A stretch of DNA of 64,000 nt from NCBI GenBank assembly GCA_903897715.1, contig CAIUCS010000114.1, positions 1-64,000 of the forward strand, written 5' to 3'. A program made the translations under genes and the position numbers. The notes beneath the pieces were generated by a model. That model saw only the letters and a program-made list of their open reading frames with translations, ran no database searches and was not told the origin of the DNA. Every line of letters begins with the position of its first letter. The first letter of the stretch is position 1. Shown here one piece after another: positions 38,156 through 47,293 of the stretch. The DNA comes from an uncultured Synechococcales cyanobacterium (lineage in GTDB: Bacteria > Cyanobacteriota > Cyanobacteriia > CAIUCS01).

Positions 38156-39427
38156 ATGCCCATTCATTTGAACATCCGCCTGGCAACTCAGGATGACTTA
38201 ACTGAACTTGCTAACTTAAATCGGTTGGCATTTTCTCCCCAACAAACCGTAGAGCAAATTAAAGCTCATTGGTTTCATAATCAACTAGACCAGCCAGGGC
38301 GACGACGATACCTAGCTATTGATCTGCAAACCAATTTGGCAGTAGGTGCCTATACCATCCTTGATTTAAGGGTTTGGTTTATGGGGCAAACCATTCCTGC
38401 TACCGGGGTTGCCGGGATATGTGTAGCTCCCCACAAACGGGGGCAGGGAATTTCAAAACAATTGATAGAGCATGGTTTGAATATTGGACACGCCGAACAC
38501 ATCCCTTTAACCATGCTTTATCCATTTCACCATGGATTTTATCGACAATTTGGATGGGCATGGGTGGGGCAATCCCATCAATACCGAATTTCCAGTCACC
38601 ACCTTCCCCTCTATGCTCAACGGAACAATATTTATCCCTATAACCCCCTATATCGAGAATCCCTAACAACGACTTACGAAGAGGCTGCCGTCTCCCACAA
38701 TGGTTGGCTTCATCGTCAGGATTGGCAATGGAATGACTGTCTTCGCTGCATTCCTGGACGGGAAATTTATATTTATCGAGGTAACCCATCTCATTATTCC
38801 ATTGAGGGTTATGTTATCTATCAATTTTTAGCCCAATCCAATTGGAGTGTCCCAACTGTGATTGTCCAAGAATGGGTTGCTCTTAATATGGATGCCTACA
38901 AAGGAATTCTTGGTTTTTTTGCTGCCCTTAGGGATCAGGTTTCCACCATTATTTGGAATACCTATCCCGATGATCTTTTTCCAAATTTATTGATGGAACA
39001 ACGACAGAATCCCCAGTTACAGTCATCTCCCTTTCATTTTGGTCTGACCCATCCTTTGGGGAAAATTGGGGCTGGGTTCATGTGGCGACTGGTGGATATT
39101 TTTGCAGCAATGAATTATCGTCCGATTTCTCAGGGGAAAGCATTTCAAATAACGTTTAGAGTAATTGCTCCAAAGTCCAGTCAGGTTCCTTATGACCCAT
39201 TTACGGTTCATTTCAGTGAAGGTCGAATGCATCGGGTCGAAACGTCCTTCGACTCTCCCCAAATCACCTTATCCCTAGAACATCTGACCCAATTATTTTT
39301 TGGTTTCCGTCGGGTTGCACAACTGAAGTGGACCGGTGAGCTTCAGGTTGAAGGAAACGAGAATTGTTTGTCCCAATTAGATCGGGCGTGGACAACTTCC
39401 CCGCCTTTCTGCTGGGATTTCTTTTGA
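38156..39427 (+). CDS. Eis-like GNAT acetyltransferase with SCP2 tail
   Basis: A 423-residue protein of the mycobacterial Eis type. The N-terminal GNAT domain (about 1-150) contains the acetyl-CoA loop VAPHKRGQGISKQLIEHG. A second, degenerate GNAT region follows (about 160-300), then a C-terminal sterol-carrier (SCP2) fold from about 315 (FRVIAPKSSQVPYDPFTVHF, split by description). Eis proteins acetylate amines, including aminoglycosides; the substrate here is unknown. The C-terminal free carboxylate (DFF) fits the family's catalytic mode. Confidence 0.85.
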   Translation: MPIHLNIRLATQDDLTELANLNRLAFSPQQTVEQIKAHWFHNQLDQPGRRRYLAIDLQTNLAVGAYTILDLRVWFMGQTIPATGVAGICVAPHKRGQGISKQLIEHGLNIGHAEHIPLTMLYPFHHGFYRQFGWAWVGQSHQYRISSHHLPLYAQRNNIYPYNPLYRESLTTTYEEAAVSHNGWLHRQDWQWNDCLRCIPGREIYIYRGNPSHYSIEGYVIYQFLAQSNWSVPTVIVQEWVALNMDAYKGILGFFAALRDQVSTIIWNTYPDDLFPNLLMEQRQNPQLQSSPFHFGLTHPLGKIGAGFMWRLVDIFAAMNYRPISQGKAFQITFRVIAPKSSQVPYDPFTVHFSEGRMHRVETSFDSPQITLSLEHLTQLFFGFRRVAQLKWTGELQVEGNENCLSQLDRAWTTSPPFCWDFF

Positions 39428-39573
39428 AAGCTTGAAACTTTCAACGACAATAAAACTAAAGACCATTGAAAAGTGGCTGATTCCGATAGTTTTTGAGTAG
39501 GATTTCTTGCTTTCTACTGTCGCTGAGGCAAGCCCCTGCATATATCTAATTGTAGGACTATTAGACCATCTAA

Positions 39574-39647
39574 CGAGCATGGAGGGACTCGAACCCCCGA
39601 CCCTCAGAACCGGAATCTGATGCTCTATCCAACTGAGCTACATGCCC
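39574..39647 (-). tRNA. tRNA-Arg (anticodon CCG)
   Basis: On the minus strand, GGGCATG at the 5' end pairs with CATGCTC at the 3' end, with discriminator G. The D arm is AGCTCAGTTGGATAGAGC, the anticodon stem TCAGA/TCTGA encloses loop TTCCGGT with anticodon CCG, and the T arm holds GTTCGAGTC. The length is 74 nt. CCA is not encoded. It reads CGG arginine codons. Confidence 0.95.
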
Positions 39648-39940
39648 TGAAAACCATCTTATTAACTTTCTTAGTATTCAGACGTGTTTTACATTAAGCC
39701 ACTATTGTAGCATCACATCAGTAAATTATTCTGAGACTCTCTTGATTTTTACTTCCTTCAGTACTCCTTTAAAGACTCATCGAGCGGCATATGAATAGAA
39801 TTTTATCGTATCCCATGAGGAAATGCTTGTTTTGATGGCAGCCACCCTTTGACAATCAATTCCTATTCATGGCAACGGTGGACACTTGGAAGCAAGCTGC
39901 TTAACAGTTAAACCCTACTGCCTAAATTATGTTATGTCCT
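39648..39940. other. Gap between tRNA-Arg and the glycosyltransferase
   Basis: About 290 bp with no supported gene or strong hairpin. It holds the promoter for the tRNA and the 3' region of the glycosyltransferase gene. Confidence 0.4.
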
Positions 39941-41146
39941 TTATGGATGAGGCAAGTGATCAAATAAAACGTTTTCATACTCTCTGATGGCTCGGTCTAC
40001 TTGATAGCGTTCTTTATAAAGCTGATGAGCATTGTCACCCAAGGTGGCAACTCGTTCCAGATTCGTGGAGAGGGATTGAATACAACTGGCTAGGTTCATA
40101 GGGTCTTGGGGAGGAAGGTTAACCCCGCAATTATACTGGGATAGCAATTGTTCTAAGTAGGATCCCGAACTAGACAGACTGACGATACCTCTCCCTGCGG
40201 CAAGCATACCGTAGAGTTTGCATGGGGCAATAATGTGTTCAGCACCAGGAATAACACCCATGAGGGAAAGGTCACAGGCAGTAAGGGTATGGGATAGTTG
40301 GGGGCGGGGTTGGAAAGGGAGTAGCAAGAGGTTGGTGAGTTGATACTTACTTAAGTAATTCATCAAAATATATTGCTTGGGTCCGTCTCCAATAAATACA
40401 AATTGTATGGGTTCATGACGAAGTAAGTAAATCGATTCAGCAATGGTTTCAATATCATGGAGACGACCGATATTGCCAGAGTAGAGAACGGTAAAGATTT
40501 TATCGAGCTTATGTTTTCGGGCAAATGGGTTAGATGCCTTTGGTTGTGGAATGATGGGTTCCACTGCCCAGTTTTCTATTACGTGCACATCTGTGTGGTA
40601 AGAAAGATGGGGATATTTTTGAGATAAGTAAGCTTGCATTGCTGTCGTTAGCACAATCGTATGCTGAGAGTTTTGACAAATAAGATTCATCAGACGATCG
40701 AGAACCCTAAACAGGATGTTTTGTGACTTAAGAACTCCACTTAAGTTGGCAGACTCGGGGAAAATATCTTGGAAAAGGAAGGTATAGTTTCCCCGTTTAA
40801 AATACCGAAAGCTTAATCCTAAGATTCCGGCGTAGGGGGGGTTACTAACAATTAGAAGGGGGGTGGATGGGGATAGGGAAAGTATATAGAGGAACCCCCT
40901 GCAAAGAAAAGCAAAAGAACTTAAAACTTTACTGACAATCGAATATTTTTGTTGTCGGGAAGAACGAGGACGGAGGACTTTAATTTCAGGTGAAATTGAT
41001 AAATCTAAAGAAGAGGAGGTTGAACCTGTAAAGACTTCAACAGAATAACCAGTGCGGGCAAGGTTGAGTGTAAGGTCGGTGAGAAGTTGAGCAGTGGAAC
41101 TCTCACTGGGATAAAAGTATTGGGAAATGATCGCAAGTGATTTCAT
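39941..41146 (-). CDS. Glycosyltransferase family 4 (GT-B fold)
   Basis: A 401-residue enzyme. It starts MKSLAIISQYFYPSE, the WbuB-like type of GT4 with a FYPSE motif, and has VLYSGNIGRLHD, FIGDGPKQ and the C-terminal GT4 motif region (APCKLYGMLAAGRGIVSLS) with a conserved Lys/Glu set. It transfers an activated sugar to a growing glycan, probably surface polysaccharide. The ATG at 41146 avoids a 20-residue overlap with the upstream gene. The GT2 gene lies 22 bp upstream, so the two form an operon. Confidence 0.88.
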   Translation of the reverse strand: MKSLAIISQYFYPSESSTAQLLTDLTLNLARTGYSVEVFTGSTSSSLDLSISPEIKVLRPRSSRQQKYSIVSKVLSSFAFLCRGFLYILSLSPSTPLLIVSNPPYAGILGLSFRYFKRGNYTFLFQDIFPESANLSGVLKSQNILFRVLDRLMNLICQNSQHTIVLTTAMQAYLSQKYPHLSYHTDVHVIENWAVEPIIPQPKASNPFARKHKLDKIFTVLYSGNIGRLHDIETIAESIYLLRHEPIQFVFIGDGPKQYILMNYLSKYQLTNLLLLPFQPRPQLSHTLTACDLSLMGVIPGAEHIIAPCKLYGMLAAGRGIVSLSSSGSYLEQLLSQYNCGVNLPPQDPMNLASCIQSLSTNLERVATLGDNAHQLYKERYQVDRAIREYENVLFDHLPHP

Positions 41147-41168
41147 TATCAGCCCAAAAGAACGACTA

Positions 41169-41996
41169 TTAAAGGGGAAGCCCAGACTTTTTACGCTGAA
41201 GCTCAATGATTTTAATAACAGTTATCAATTCATACATTGCATAAATTAAACAAAATAGGAGAGATTTCCATCCTTCAAGAAACCCAAGCCGCAAAAAATA
41301 CATTTGGATAAATCTAGCCAGAGGTCTTAACGGCCATAATTTAGCAGCCCAAAGTCGAAGGGTTCGTTTACGAATTGTGCCCAGGTCTTTAGTATCACCA
41401 GATTCCAGAAATGCGACAACTTTTTCGGCATCCCAAGTGGAATAGCGGTCATGTCGATGGAGCCAATCTGAACACCCTTTAGAATTAGCATAATGGTCAT
41501 AGGGTGTGAGTAATCTACCTACCCTGACACCATGGGCAAAGTGTTCCCACACTCCTCCTTCAAAGTGGGTTGAACCTTTTCGGAGTAGGCGAGGATGCCA
41601 ATTGGGGTAACCTTGGGTTCGTTTTAGCCATTTCCCCCAAAAAAGATATCGGGCTGTGAGTTCATAGGCATCATAGGTGGAATTTACTTCATTGCAGATT
41701 GATTGAATTTCCTTTGCTAAGTCTGGGGGGACAACTTCGTCAGCGTCAACAAATAAAACCCAGTCAGACATAATACTAGAATGCTTTAGTGCCCAATTAC
41801 GTTGCTCTGAAATAATAAATGGGGGTGGCTGAATGTTAATAAAAATCTTTGCACCTAAGAATTCAGCAATTTTTACGGTTTCATCAGTACTACCTGAATC
41901 AATTACTAAAATTTCCTGGCACCAATCCAGTGAATTCATACACCGATTTAAATTCACCGCTTCATTTTTTGTGAGAATAATTGCACTACAAGACAT
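41169..41996 (-). CDS. Glycosyltransferase family 2 (WaaE/KdtX-like)
   Basis: A 275-residue GT-A enzyme. The nucleotide-sugar site is visible in SAIILTKNEAVNLNRCM, IDSGSTDETV and the metal-binding FVDADEVV. Its C-terminus has a hydrophobic stretch (LFCLIYAMYELITVIKI) for membrane association. The order of motifs and length resemble the LPS-core glucosyltransferase WaaE/KdtX group. I chose ATG 41996; the upstream in-frame start adds 18 unconvincing residues. It pairs with the GT4 gene downstream. Confidence 0.88.
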   Translation of the reverse strand: MSCSAIILTKNEAVNLNRCMNSLDWCQEILVIDSGSTDETVKIAEFLGAKIFINIQPPPFIISEQRNWALKHSSIMSDWVLFVDADEVVPPDLAKEIQSICNEVNSTYDAYELTARYLFWGKWLKRTQGYPNWHPRLLRKGSTHFEGGVWEHFAHGVRVGRLLTPYDHYANSKGCSDWLHRHDRYSTWDAEKVVAFLESGDTKDLGTIRKRTLRLWAAKLWPLRPLARFIQMYFLRLGFLEGWKSLLFCLIYAMYELITVIKIIELQRKKSGLPL

Positions 41997-42313
41997 GGTG
42001 GTGGTAAAAAAGTAAGGTTTTAAGAGGGGTGGTAGGGGCATTGCCCCCAAACCCTAACCAATTCCTATTCTTGCTTGTTTAGGACTACCCAAGACATTTT
42101 AATAATTAGTAAGCCCGCTATAAATTAATTGATAGATCGTCCTTACAGTTCAGGAGAAGCATTGAGGGTAAGTGGTGCCAGACTAGGAAGCAATTTTATC
42201 ATTGATGGGGTTACAAGTTGTCCTAACTCTAATCATGGTATTGATAAATTGATTGTTTTCTTCTAAGTTGACTTCTCAATACTCTTGATAAGATCTGCAT
42301 AGATAATAGTAAT
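41997..42313. other. Gap before the glycosyltransferase operon
   Basis: About 317 bp between the GT2 start and the DUF3352 stop, all on the minus strand. It should contain the glycosyltransferase promoter. No reading frame or notable repeat is supported. Confidence 0.4.
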
Positions 42314-44179
42314 TCACCGTAATTGAATTAACATTACCCCCTTGTGGGTTTCAGAATTTCCCCCATCGCCGCCGACTGTAATCGATCGCAAATGATTAAA
42401 TAAGGGATAGCCTACCAGTTCTACAAATTGGAAGAGAGGAAACTGTTCAATGAGGAGAGGCTTAAATTTTTGCCAATCAATGAATGCATAGCCATTATTC
42501 AAGGGATGAAGCCTAGTAAAATTTTGGGGTAATTTTCCACCCATGGTTGCCGTGGTATTTGGAGTAAGGAATTGGCTGATTTGGTCAATCCCTGGAATGG
42601 AGGTGGCAAATGCTTCATACTCCCCCACGGTACCATGTACCCCTTGAAGATGGGCAGTTAATATAGAATTACTAAGGCGACCTTTCCCATCTAAGTTAGA
42701 TGATTCTGGGCTCAACGGGTTAAGTTTTGCCCAAACAGTTCGTTCGCTTACCCCAGTTTTTATCTTACCGACACTATATCCTTTTTGGGTGGCTAGTTGG
42801 TCTAACTGGGCGATCGCCGAGATCGCTTTGGGAGTTCGTTCTACCAGAAATACCCAATTCGCGATGGAAAAGGGACCTGCCGAGGAAGAATTCCCCTGTT
42901 CATTCGGTAGGAGAACCAACCCAAAGGTATCCCCCATCCAACTAACAATATCTTTACTTAAATCCACATCCCATTGTCGAGATAAGGATGTCACTGAATT
43001 GGAAATCCCCTGCAACCAAGATGGATAGACTAAGATTTCCTGGTTAAAAGCAGCCCAAATGGAGTTCAAATCTTTGCTGGTAATTATCAATGGAAAACTC
43101 CCTGCCAGATAAGACACCCCATTGGATAAATGGGAGAGTTGGGTCGGTGGGGGGTTAACAACTAAGCCGGATCCAGTTTGCCAGACACCATTGGCTAAAA
43201 GCCCCTCCCGACTGACGGATAAACCCACAATTAGGTCATCGGGATGAGAACCAACCTTGAATACCCGATCCATAGATTGTTGTTGCGCCATTACCCTATT
43301 AGGGCTATGTTTTCCCACGTCCTTAGACGTTTTCCCATGGATGGACGAATTGATTGAGGGGGAATAGTCTCCAAGCCATGAATAAAGTTCCCCTAGATTC
43401 ACATAGCCGAGGACGATAGGATTAGTATTGAGGTGATTCAGGGCTTGTTGATACTGAGGGGAATTGCTAAGATTCAGGTTAGAAACCTGTACATTATTGA
43501 TGGCATCCCGTAGCACCTTCGGGGAGTTAGCCAACAGGATGAAACGGTCGGTAACGGCGGCAGTAGCGAGGGAAAGGGAAGTCAGATCTTGATTATTCTG
43601 ATGTATACTGACCGCACCTTTTAGGGGAGGGTTTGATGGCAGACCATAAATTAACTGAACACCTTGATAAGACTGATACTGAAGATGTAAGCCAGCAATA
43701 GTCTGCCTTTGCCAATAAAATTCTAAAAACTGCCTAGCACGTTCCCCATTTCTAGCTTCTACAACCATTAAGTAGCCAGGTTGTTGACCATTACTTGGAT
43801 TATAGTCCAAGTCCGGGGTTGTGACTGCTATGGTGATTTCATTTCCAATCCAAGGTTGAATATCCCGTTCGTACTCTAACCCAGTTGAAGTTAATAAACC
43901 TTGTTTAATTTGTTGGGTTTCCAGCCTTGCTTGTGGTCGATCTCCCGGATTTGCAAGTAGTTGACGCAGTGCCGCCAGTCGGTCAGGATTAACCAATAAT
44001 GATACAACTAAGGGAGCTTTATTGGGAATAAACATGGATGCGACCAGACTGGTGGTGTTACCGCCAACCAGTAACCTTAACGGATTGTTAATCCATAGCC
44101 AATACCCCCCCCCACCCGCAAGTGAGAGAAAAACAATTACGAAGGTAAGTAAACTTAAAAAAAATGTACGACGGGTCAT
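42314..44179 (-). CDS. DUF3352 family envelope protein
   Basis: A 621-residue protein with one N-terminal membrane anchor at about 7-30 (FFLSLLTFVIVFLSLAGGG) and a large exported part. The segment around IPNKAPLVVSLLVNPDRLAAL and LEYERDIQPWIGNEITIAV is the hallmark of DUF3352, found across cyanobacteria with no known role. FIDWQKF and GRDGGN-like Gly-rich tails end the protein. It is a single gene upstream of the glycosyltransferase pair. Confidence 0.82.
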   Translation of the reverse strand: MTRRTFFLSLLTFVIVFLSLAGGGGYWLWINNPLRLLVGGNTTSLVASMFIPNKAPLVVSLLVNPDRLAALRQLLANPGDRPQARLETQQIKQGLLTSTGLEYERDIQPWIGNEITIAVTTPDLDYNPSNGQQPGYLMVVEARNGERARQFLEFYWQRQTIAGLHLQYQSYQGVQLIYGLPSNPPLKGAVSIHQNNQDLTSLSLATAAVTDRFILLANSPKVLRDAINNVQVSNLNLSNSPQYQQALNHLNTNPIVLGYVNLGELYSWLGDYSPSINSSIHGKTSKDVGKHSPNRVMAQQQSMDRVFKVGSHPDDLIVGLSVSREGLLANGVWQTGSGLVVNPPPTQLSHLSNGVSYLAGSFPLIITSKDLNSIWAAFNQEILVYPSWLQGISNSVTSLSRQWDVDLSKDIVSWMGDTFGLVLLPNEQGNSSSAGPFSIANWVFLVERTPKAISAIAQLDQLATQKGYSVGKIKTGVSERTVWAKLNPLSPESSNLDGKGRLSNSILTAHLQGVHGTVGEYEAFATSIPGIDQISQFLTPNTTATMGGKLPQNFTRLHPLNNGYAFIDWQKFKPLLIEQFPLFQFVELVGYPLFNHLRSITVGGDGGNSETHKGVMLIQLR

Positions 44180-44370
44180 GGCAGCTCGACTTTGCTGGAG
44201 ATCGGTGCTAAAGTTCGGGAACTAGATAATGTGGGATGGCTGTCCCGGGTGACAACTCAAGAAACATACATGACCCGCAAGAATTACAGCTTAAAAGATC
44301 CACGTTCCTGAACAGTTTACCAAACAGTTTCATAATAACCTGAATCCTATCTCTTATCGGAAGAATGGGT

Positions 44371-44400
44371 CTAAAACCCCGTCCTTCTTGGACGGCTTTT
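44371..44400 (+). repeat. Dispersed hairpin, CCCCGTCC/GGACGGC type
   Basis: CTAAAACCCCGTCCTTCTTG with GACGGCTTTT forms a CCGTCC/GGACGG hairpin followed by T's. It is nearly identical over about 38 bp to the copy at 55325-55360, including the preceding AATGGGT. It lies in the 44180-44693 gap, which otherwise contains no supported gene. Confidence 0.6.
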
Positions 44401-44693
44401 CTTGCTCCTTTTTGTGTAAGGCTAAATCTAAAATAATTAAATGGAGCAGAATTAAACTTTCTTAAAGCAAGCCATAGAAGCAATAAAATTTATTTAGATT
44501 TATTTCAGATGTACGGTTGACGACTATGGCTTACCCCCCTTAAACCGTCTTAGGGTGAGCCTTACAAGTATCTAAAAAAGTTTGTATCAAAGGATTAAAA
44601 GAAGTTGAAATTTAAAAATTTAATCGATATACTTTCAATGGTTTCTGTAACTAGGGTTACATAAATTCGGTCGAAAATTGGGAGGTTGTAAGA

Positions 44694-45014
44694 TTGGCAA
44701 GAAGACGTAAACGAAAAAGTCGTAGGCGTTTAGAAGGTCGGCGGATCCTTGAACAAGTTCCCCAGTTTAGCATTGAGAGTGGTGAGGATAAGCCGGTCAC
44801 GGCAGCTCGTAAGTTCATCCACTCGGAAGGGATAGTTCCACCGGCTTTACTGTTGGTAAGACGCAACGAGCATACCACTGACCGCTACTTTTGGGCTGAG
44901 AAGGGGTTGTTTGGTGCCCAGTATGTGGAGGAGAATCATTTTCTTTTCCCTAGCTTAAGATGTATGATAGAGCACCCTGATAAAACGGCGAAAGTCGCTA
45001 TTAGTAGCCACTAA
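44694..45014 (+). CDS. DUF3155 family protein
   Basis: A 106-residue basic protein. It begins MARRRKRKSRRRLEGRRILE and continues VPQFSIESGEDKPVTAARKF and RYFWAEKGLFGAQYVEENHF, which match DUF3155, a small cyanobacterial family of unknown function. The Arg/Lys-rich N-terminus suggests nucleic-acid binding. It uses TTG as start: GGAGG at 44681-44685 is placed eight bases upstream, and the family start aligns there. A terminator hairpin follows. Confidence 0.85.
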   Translation: MARRRKRKSRRRLEGRRILEQVPQFSIESGEDKPVTAARKFIHSEGIVPPALLLVRRNEHTTDRYFWAEKGLFGAQYVEENHFLFPSLRCMIEHPDKTAKVAISSH

Positions 45015-45054
45015 CATCCATGATCCGAGTATCATTTCGGAATATTAACTATTG

Positions 45055-45089
45055 AAGTGGCTTTAGGAAATAATCTCCCCAAGCCACTT
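45055..45089 (+). terminator. Hairpin after the DUF3155 gene
   Basis: AAGTGGCTT (45055-45063) and AAGCCACTT (45081-45089) form a 9-bp stem with a 17-base loop, in the convergent gap between the DUF3155 gene and the CruP-like gene. The T-run beyond it is imperfect (TTCGGTCTGGCTTTT). Confidence 0.45.
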
Positions 45090-45109
45090 TTCGGTCTGGC
45101 TTTTATCTT

Positions 45110-46675
45110 TCAAGTTTTTTTGTCATAGTCCTGACCACTTCCATATTGCACCGCATCTCGCCATCGATGATAGAGATACCGGGTTTTAGGAGAAAGTTTG
45201 GTAGTAATAGGGCTCAGTTTTTGAAGGATTGGGCTAAGGATGCTGTATAACCCAAGGATGCCATAGTGACGACTCCAGTCTAAGAGGTTAGGGATACCCA
45301 CCTGGGGAATAATTCGAGCTATTACCCTAGGGTTATTCAAACCCGTGGACTGTAAACTCCGGTAAAGTGCTGGAAATTGAATTACATCTTGTAAAAATGG
45401 TCGCATCACTTCATCCCCCAATTCATCCATTGCTTGAAAGACGGTGGAGAGCAATTCATTAATTTGATTGGGGGGTAAAGTTTGGTCAATACTAACGCTC
45501 ATGGTTTTTTGAAATAACCAGGTTACTGCTAAATTGGGTTGATAGGGTTGGAGTAAATTTAAGGAGTTGCGGTCTAGTACATCAGCAGTCAAAGCTTCAT
45601 GAATCCCCTCGCTAAGCCGACTTAAATGACGAATCATGGCTCCAAATCCACCGAAGCTCAGGGGTGACTGATTGCCGCTACTATCACCAATCGGTAAAAT
45701 ACGGTTCCAAGGAGAATGTAATGGGCTTTGACGATAACAGGGAAAACATCCAAATAAAGCTCGTTGGAACTGGAGTTGGCTCAGTTCTACCCCTTGATAT
45801 TCAGGCAGCAGACGGCAATACTCTTCAAATAAAAATTCCAGGCTGATGGGATGAAGATGGTTATCTAAATAGGTAAATAAGTAAGTAGTTCGACCTTCTC
45901 GGGCTGGGAATGCTTCCCAAAAATATTGACACTGGTGCTGAATGGGGGTGAATGAAACGAGTAAATCCCCAGTTTGGTTATGGGTATATCCCTGGGCACA
46001 GGTTCCTACTACTAAACATACACCATCGGGGGATTGAAAATTACGGGCTTGTCTGGCAATGGGGGAGAAATGCCCCATCATGTCTAAAACCAACCTTGTC
46101 TTTAAGGTTAAGGCTTGGGGCTGTAATACCTGGATGGCGACCCCTTCCGGGTGAACTATCAGGTTTTGAAAGGCTGTGTGTTCATAGATACACCCCCCAA
46201 ATTGCAAAAAACGCTGCTTGAGTCGGGATAATAAATAGAATGGATCTACTCCCACATTGAGTACATCTCGAATCCAGAAATCCGGTCCCCCCAAAAAAGA
46301 AATACGGGCAGGGTTATAGCTAGATGCGATCGCCTGTTCTAATTCCCCATCGGTTAATAAACCCAGTTCAATTAAAACCTGTAGCTCGGTTCGGGAAATA
46401 TTCCATTCTTGCTTTCGTCCCTGCAAAAGGGTTTGTTCGATAATTGCTACTTTCCAACCCCGTTGCACAAGGACAGTAGCGATTAAAATACCTAGGGTTC
46501 CCCCACAGACAATCATATCCCAATCAATGTCAGTGAGAGGGGTGGCGCTTACTTCAACAACTGAAGTTTCATGGCGGGGGGGTTGGCGTAACCGTGACCA
46601 TCGGCTATCAGCATACCGTAACCCGTCCAAAGGGTTGCCAGGGATTGTGTTGAGGATGGTGGAGGTAATAGTCAT
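45110..46675 (-). CDS. FAD-dependent oxidoreductase, CruP-like (lycopene cyclase paralogue)
   Basis: A 521-residue flavoprotein. The N-terminal Rossmann region (DMIVCGGTLGILIATVLVQ, then IIEQ at the strand end) binds FAD; LPIGDSSGNQSPLSFGGFG near residue 340 is the second FAD motif. The overall plan, PLDGLRYAD at the start and the length agree with CruA/CruP proteins of cyanobacteria. The size favours CruP, which limits beta-carotene epoxide accumulation, over the true cyclase CruA; this is from memory and cannot be proven here. It is convergent with the DUF3155 gene. Confidence 0.65.
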   Translation of the reverse strand: MTITSTILNTIPGNPLDGLRYADSRWSRLRQPPRHETSVVEVSATPLTDIDWDMIVCGGTLGILIATVLVQRGWKVAIIEQTLLQGRKQEWNISRTELQVLIELGLLTDGELEQAIASSYNPARISFLGGPDFWIRDVLNVGVDPFYLLSRLKQRFLQFGGCIYEHTAFQNLIVHPEGVAIQVLQPQALTLKTRLVLDMMGHFSPIARQARNFQSPDGVCLVVGTCAQGYTHNQTGDLLVSFTPIQHQCQYFWEAFPAREGRTTYLFTYLDNHLHPISLEFLFEEYCRLLPEYQGVELSQLQFQRALFGCFPCYRQSPLHSPWNRILPIGDSSGNQSPLSFGGFGAMIRHLSRLSEGIHEALTADVLDRNSLNLLQPYQPNLAVTWLFQKTMSVSIDQTLPPNQINELLSTVFQAMDELGDEVMRPFLQDVIQFPALYRSLQSTGLNNPRVIARIIPQVGIPNLLDWSRHYGILGLYSILSPILQKLSPITTKLSPKTRYLYHRWRDAVQYGSGQDYDKKT

Positions 46676-47029
46676 ATTCTGTAAAGGAAAAGGAATTCAC
46701 GCTAATCTAGCTATAGTCAACGTCTTCAGGGCAATCATCTCCTTCCTTTCATTACCCCATTTGGTATACTGAAAGAAGATTAAAACATAAACATAAAGTT
46801 GGAATACCTGATAATTCCCATAATGAGACTCCCATGTAGCATATTACCAAGATTTGCGTTTATGGGCGTTCTTAGTCTTATTTCAAAAGGGTAGCCATAG
46901 TAGGTTATTCCTGTGGAATATTCCTCAGTTGCTCTAGTTTAGTCTTCACGCTTGATTGGGGGGTTGCCCCTAGGACTCCTCTTACATCCTTACCTTTTTA
47001 CCACCACCAACTAAATTTACCTGGGAATA
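46676..47029. other. Divergent promoter region, no gene
   Basis: 354 bp between the CruP-like gene (minus) and the DUF6761 gene (plus). It must hold both promoters. I see no strong terminator, repeat or convincing reading frame. Confidence 0.4.
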
Positions 47030-47278
47030 ATGCTCCAAGACACTCAAACCATTCGGTGCTATCAAAAGCTTACCGATGCTCTAACCGAATTATGGAATCG
47101 GGGTTATCGATTTGATGACCTCCGTTTTTACTTAGACGGCTATTTGGCAGCTCTACGTCATACTCATGTGATGGAGCCCTATCTAATCCATCGACTAGAG
47201 GAAGAATCTATCCGTTATCTTTCGGATCAATCTAATTTTGAATTACCTGCACCTCAACGAGAAACCGATTATCGCTGA
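47030..47278 (+). CDS. DUF6761 family protein
   Basis: An 82-residue soluble helical protein. The phrases TIRCYQKLTDALTELWNRGYR, FYLDGYLAALRHT and PYLIHRLEEESIRYL match a small cyanobacterial family (DUF6761, from memory) of unknown function. It is 15 bp upstream of the solute-binding protein gene, so the two are probably co-transcribed. Confidence 0.8.
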   Translation: MLQDTQTIRCYQKLTDALTELWNRGYRFDDLRFYLDGYLAALRHTHVMEPYLIHRLEEESIRYLSDQSNFELPAPQRETDYR

Positions 47279-47293
47279 TCCATAGTAACCTTC

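Noticed and set aside
44208-44483. 91-codon minus-strand frame upstream of the DUF3352 gene
   Set aside because: It runs through the dispersed hairpin and has no recognisable domain.
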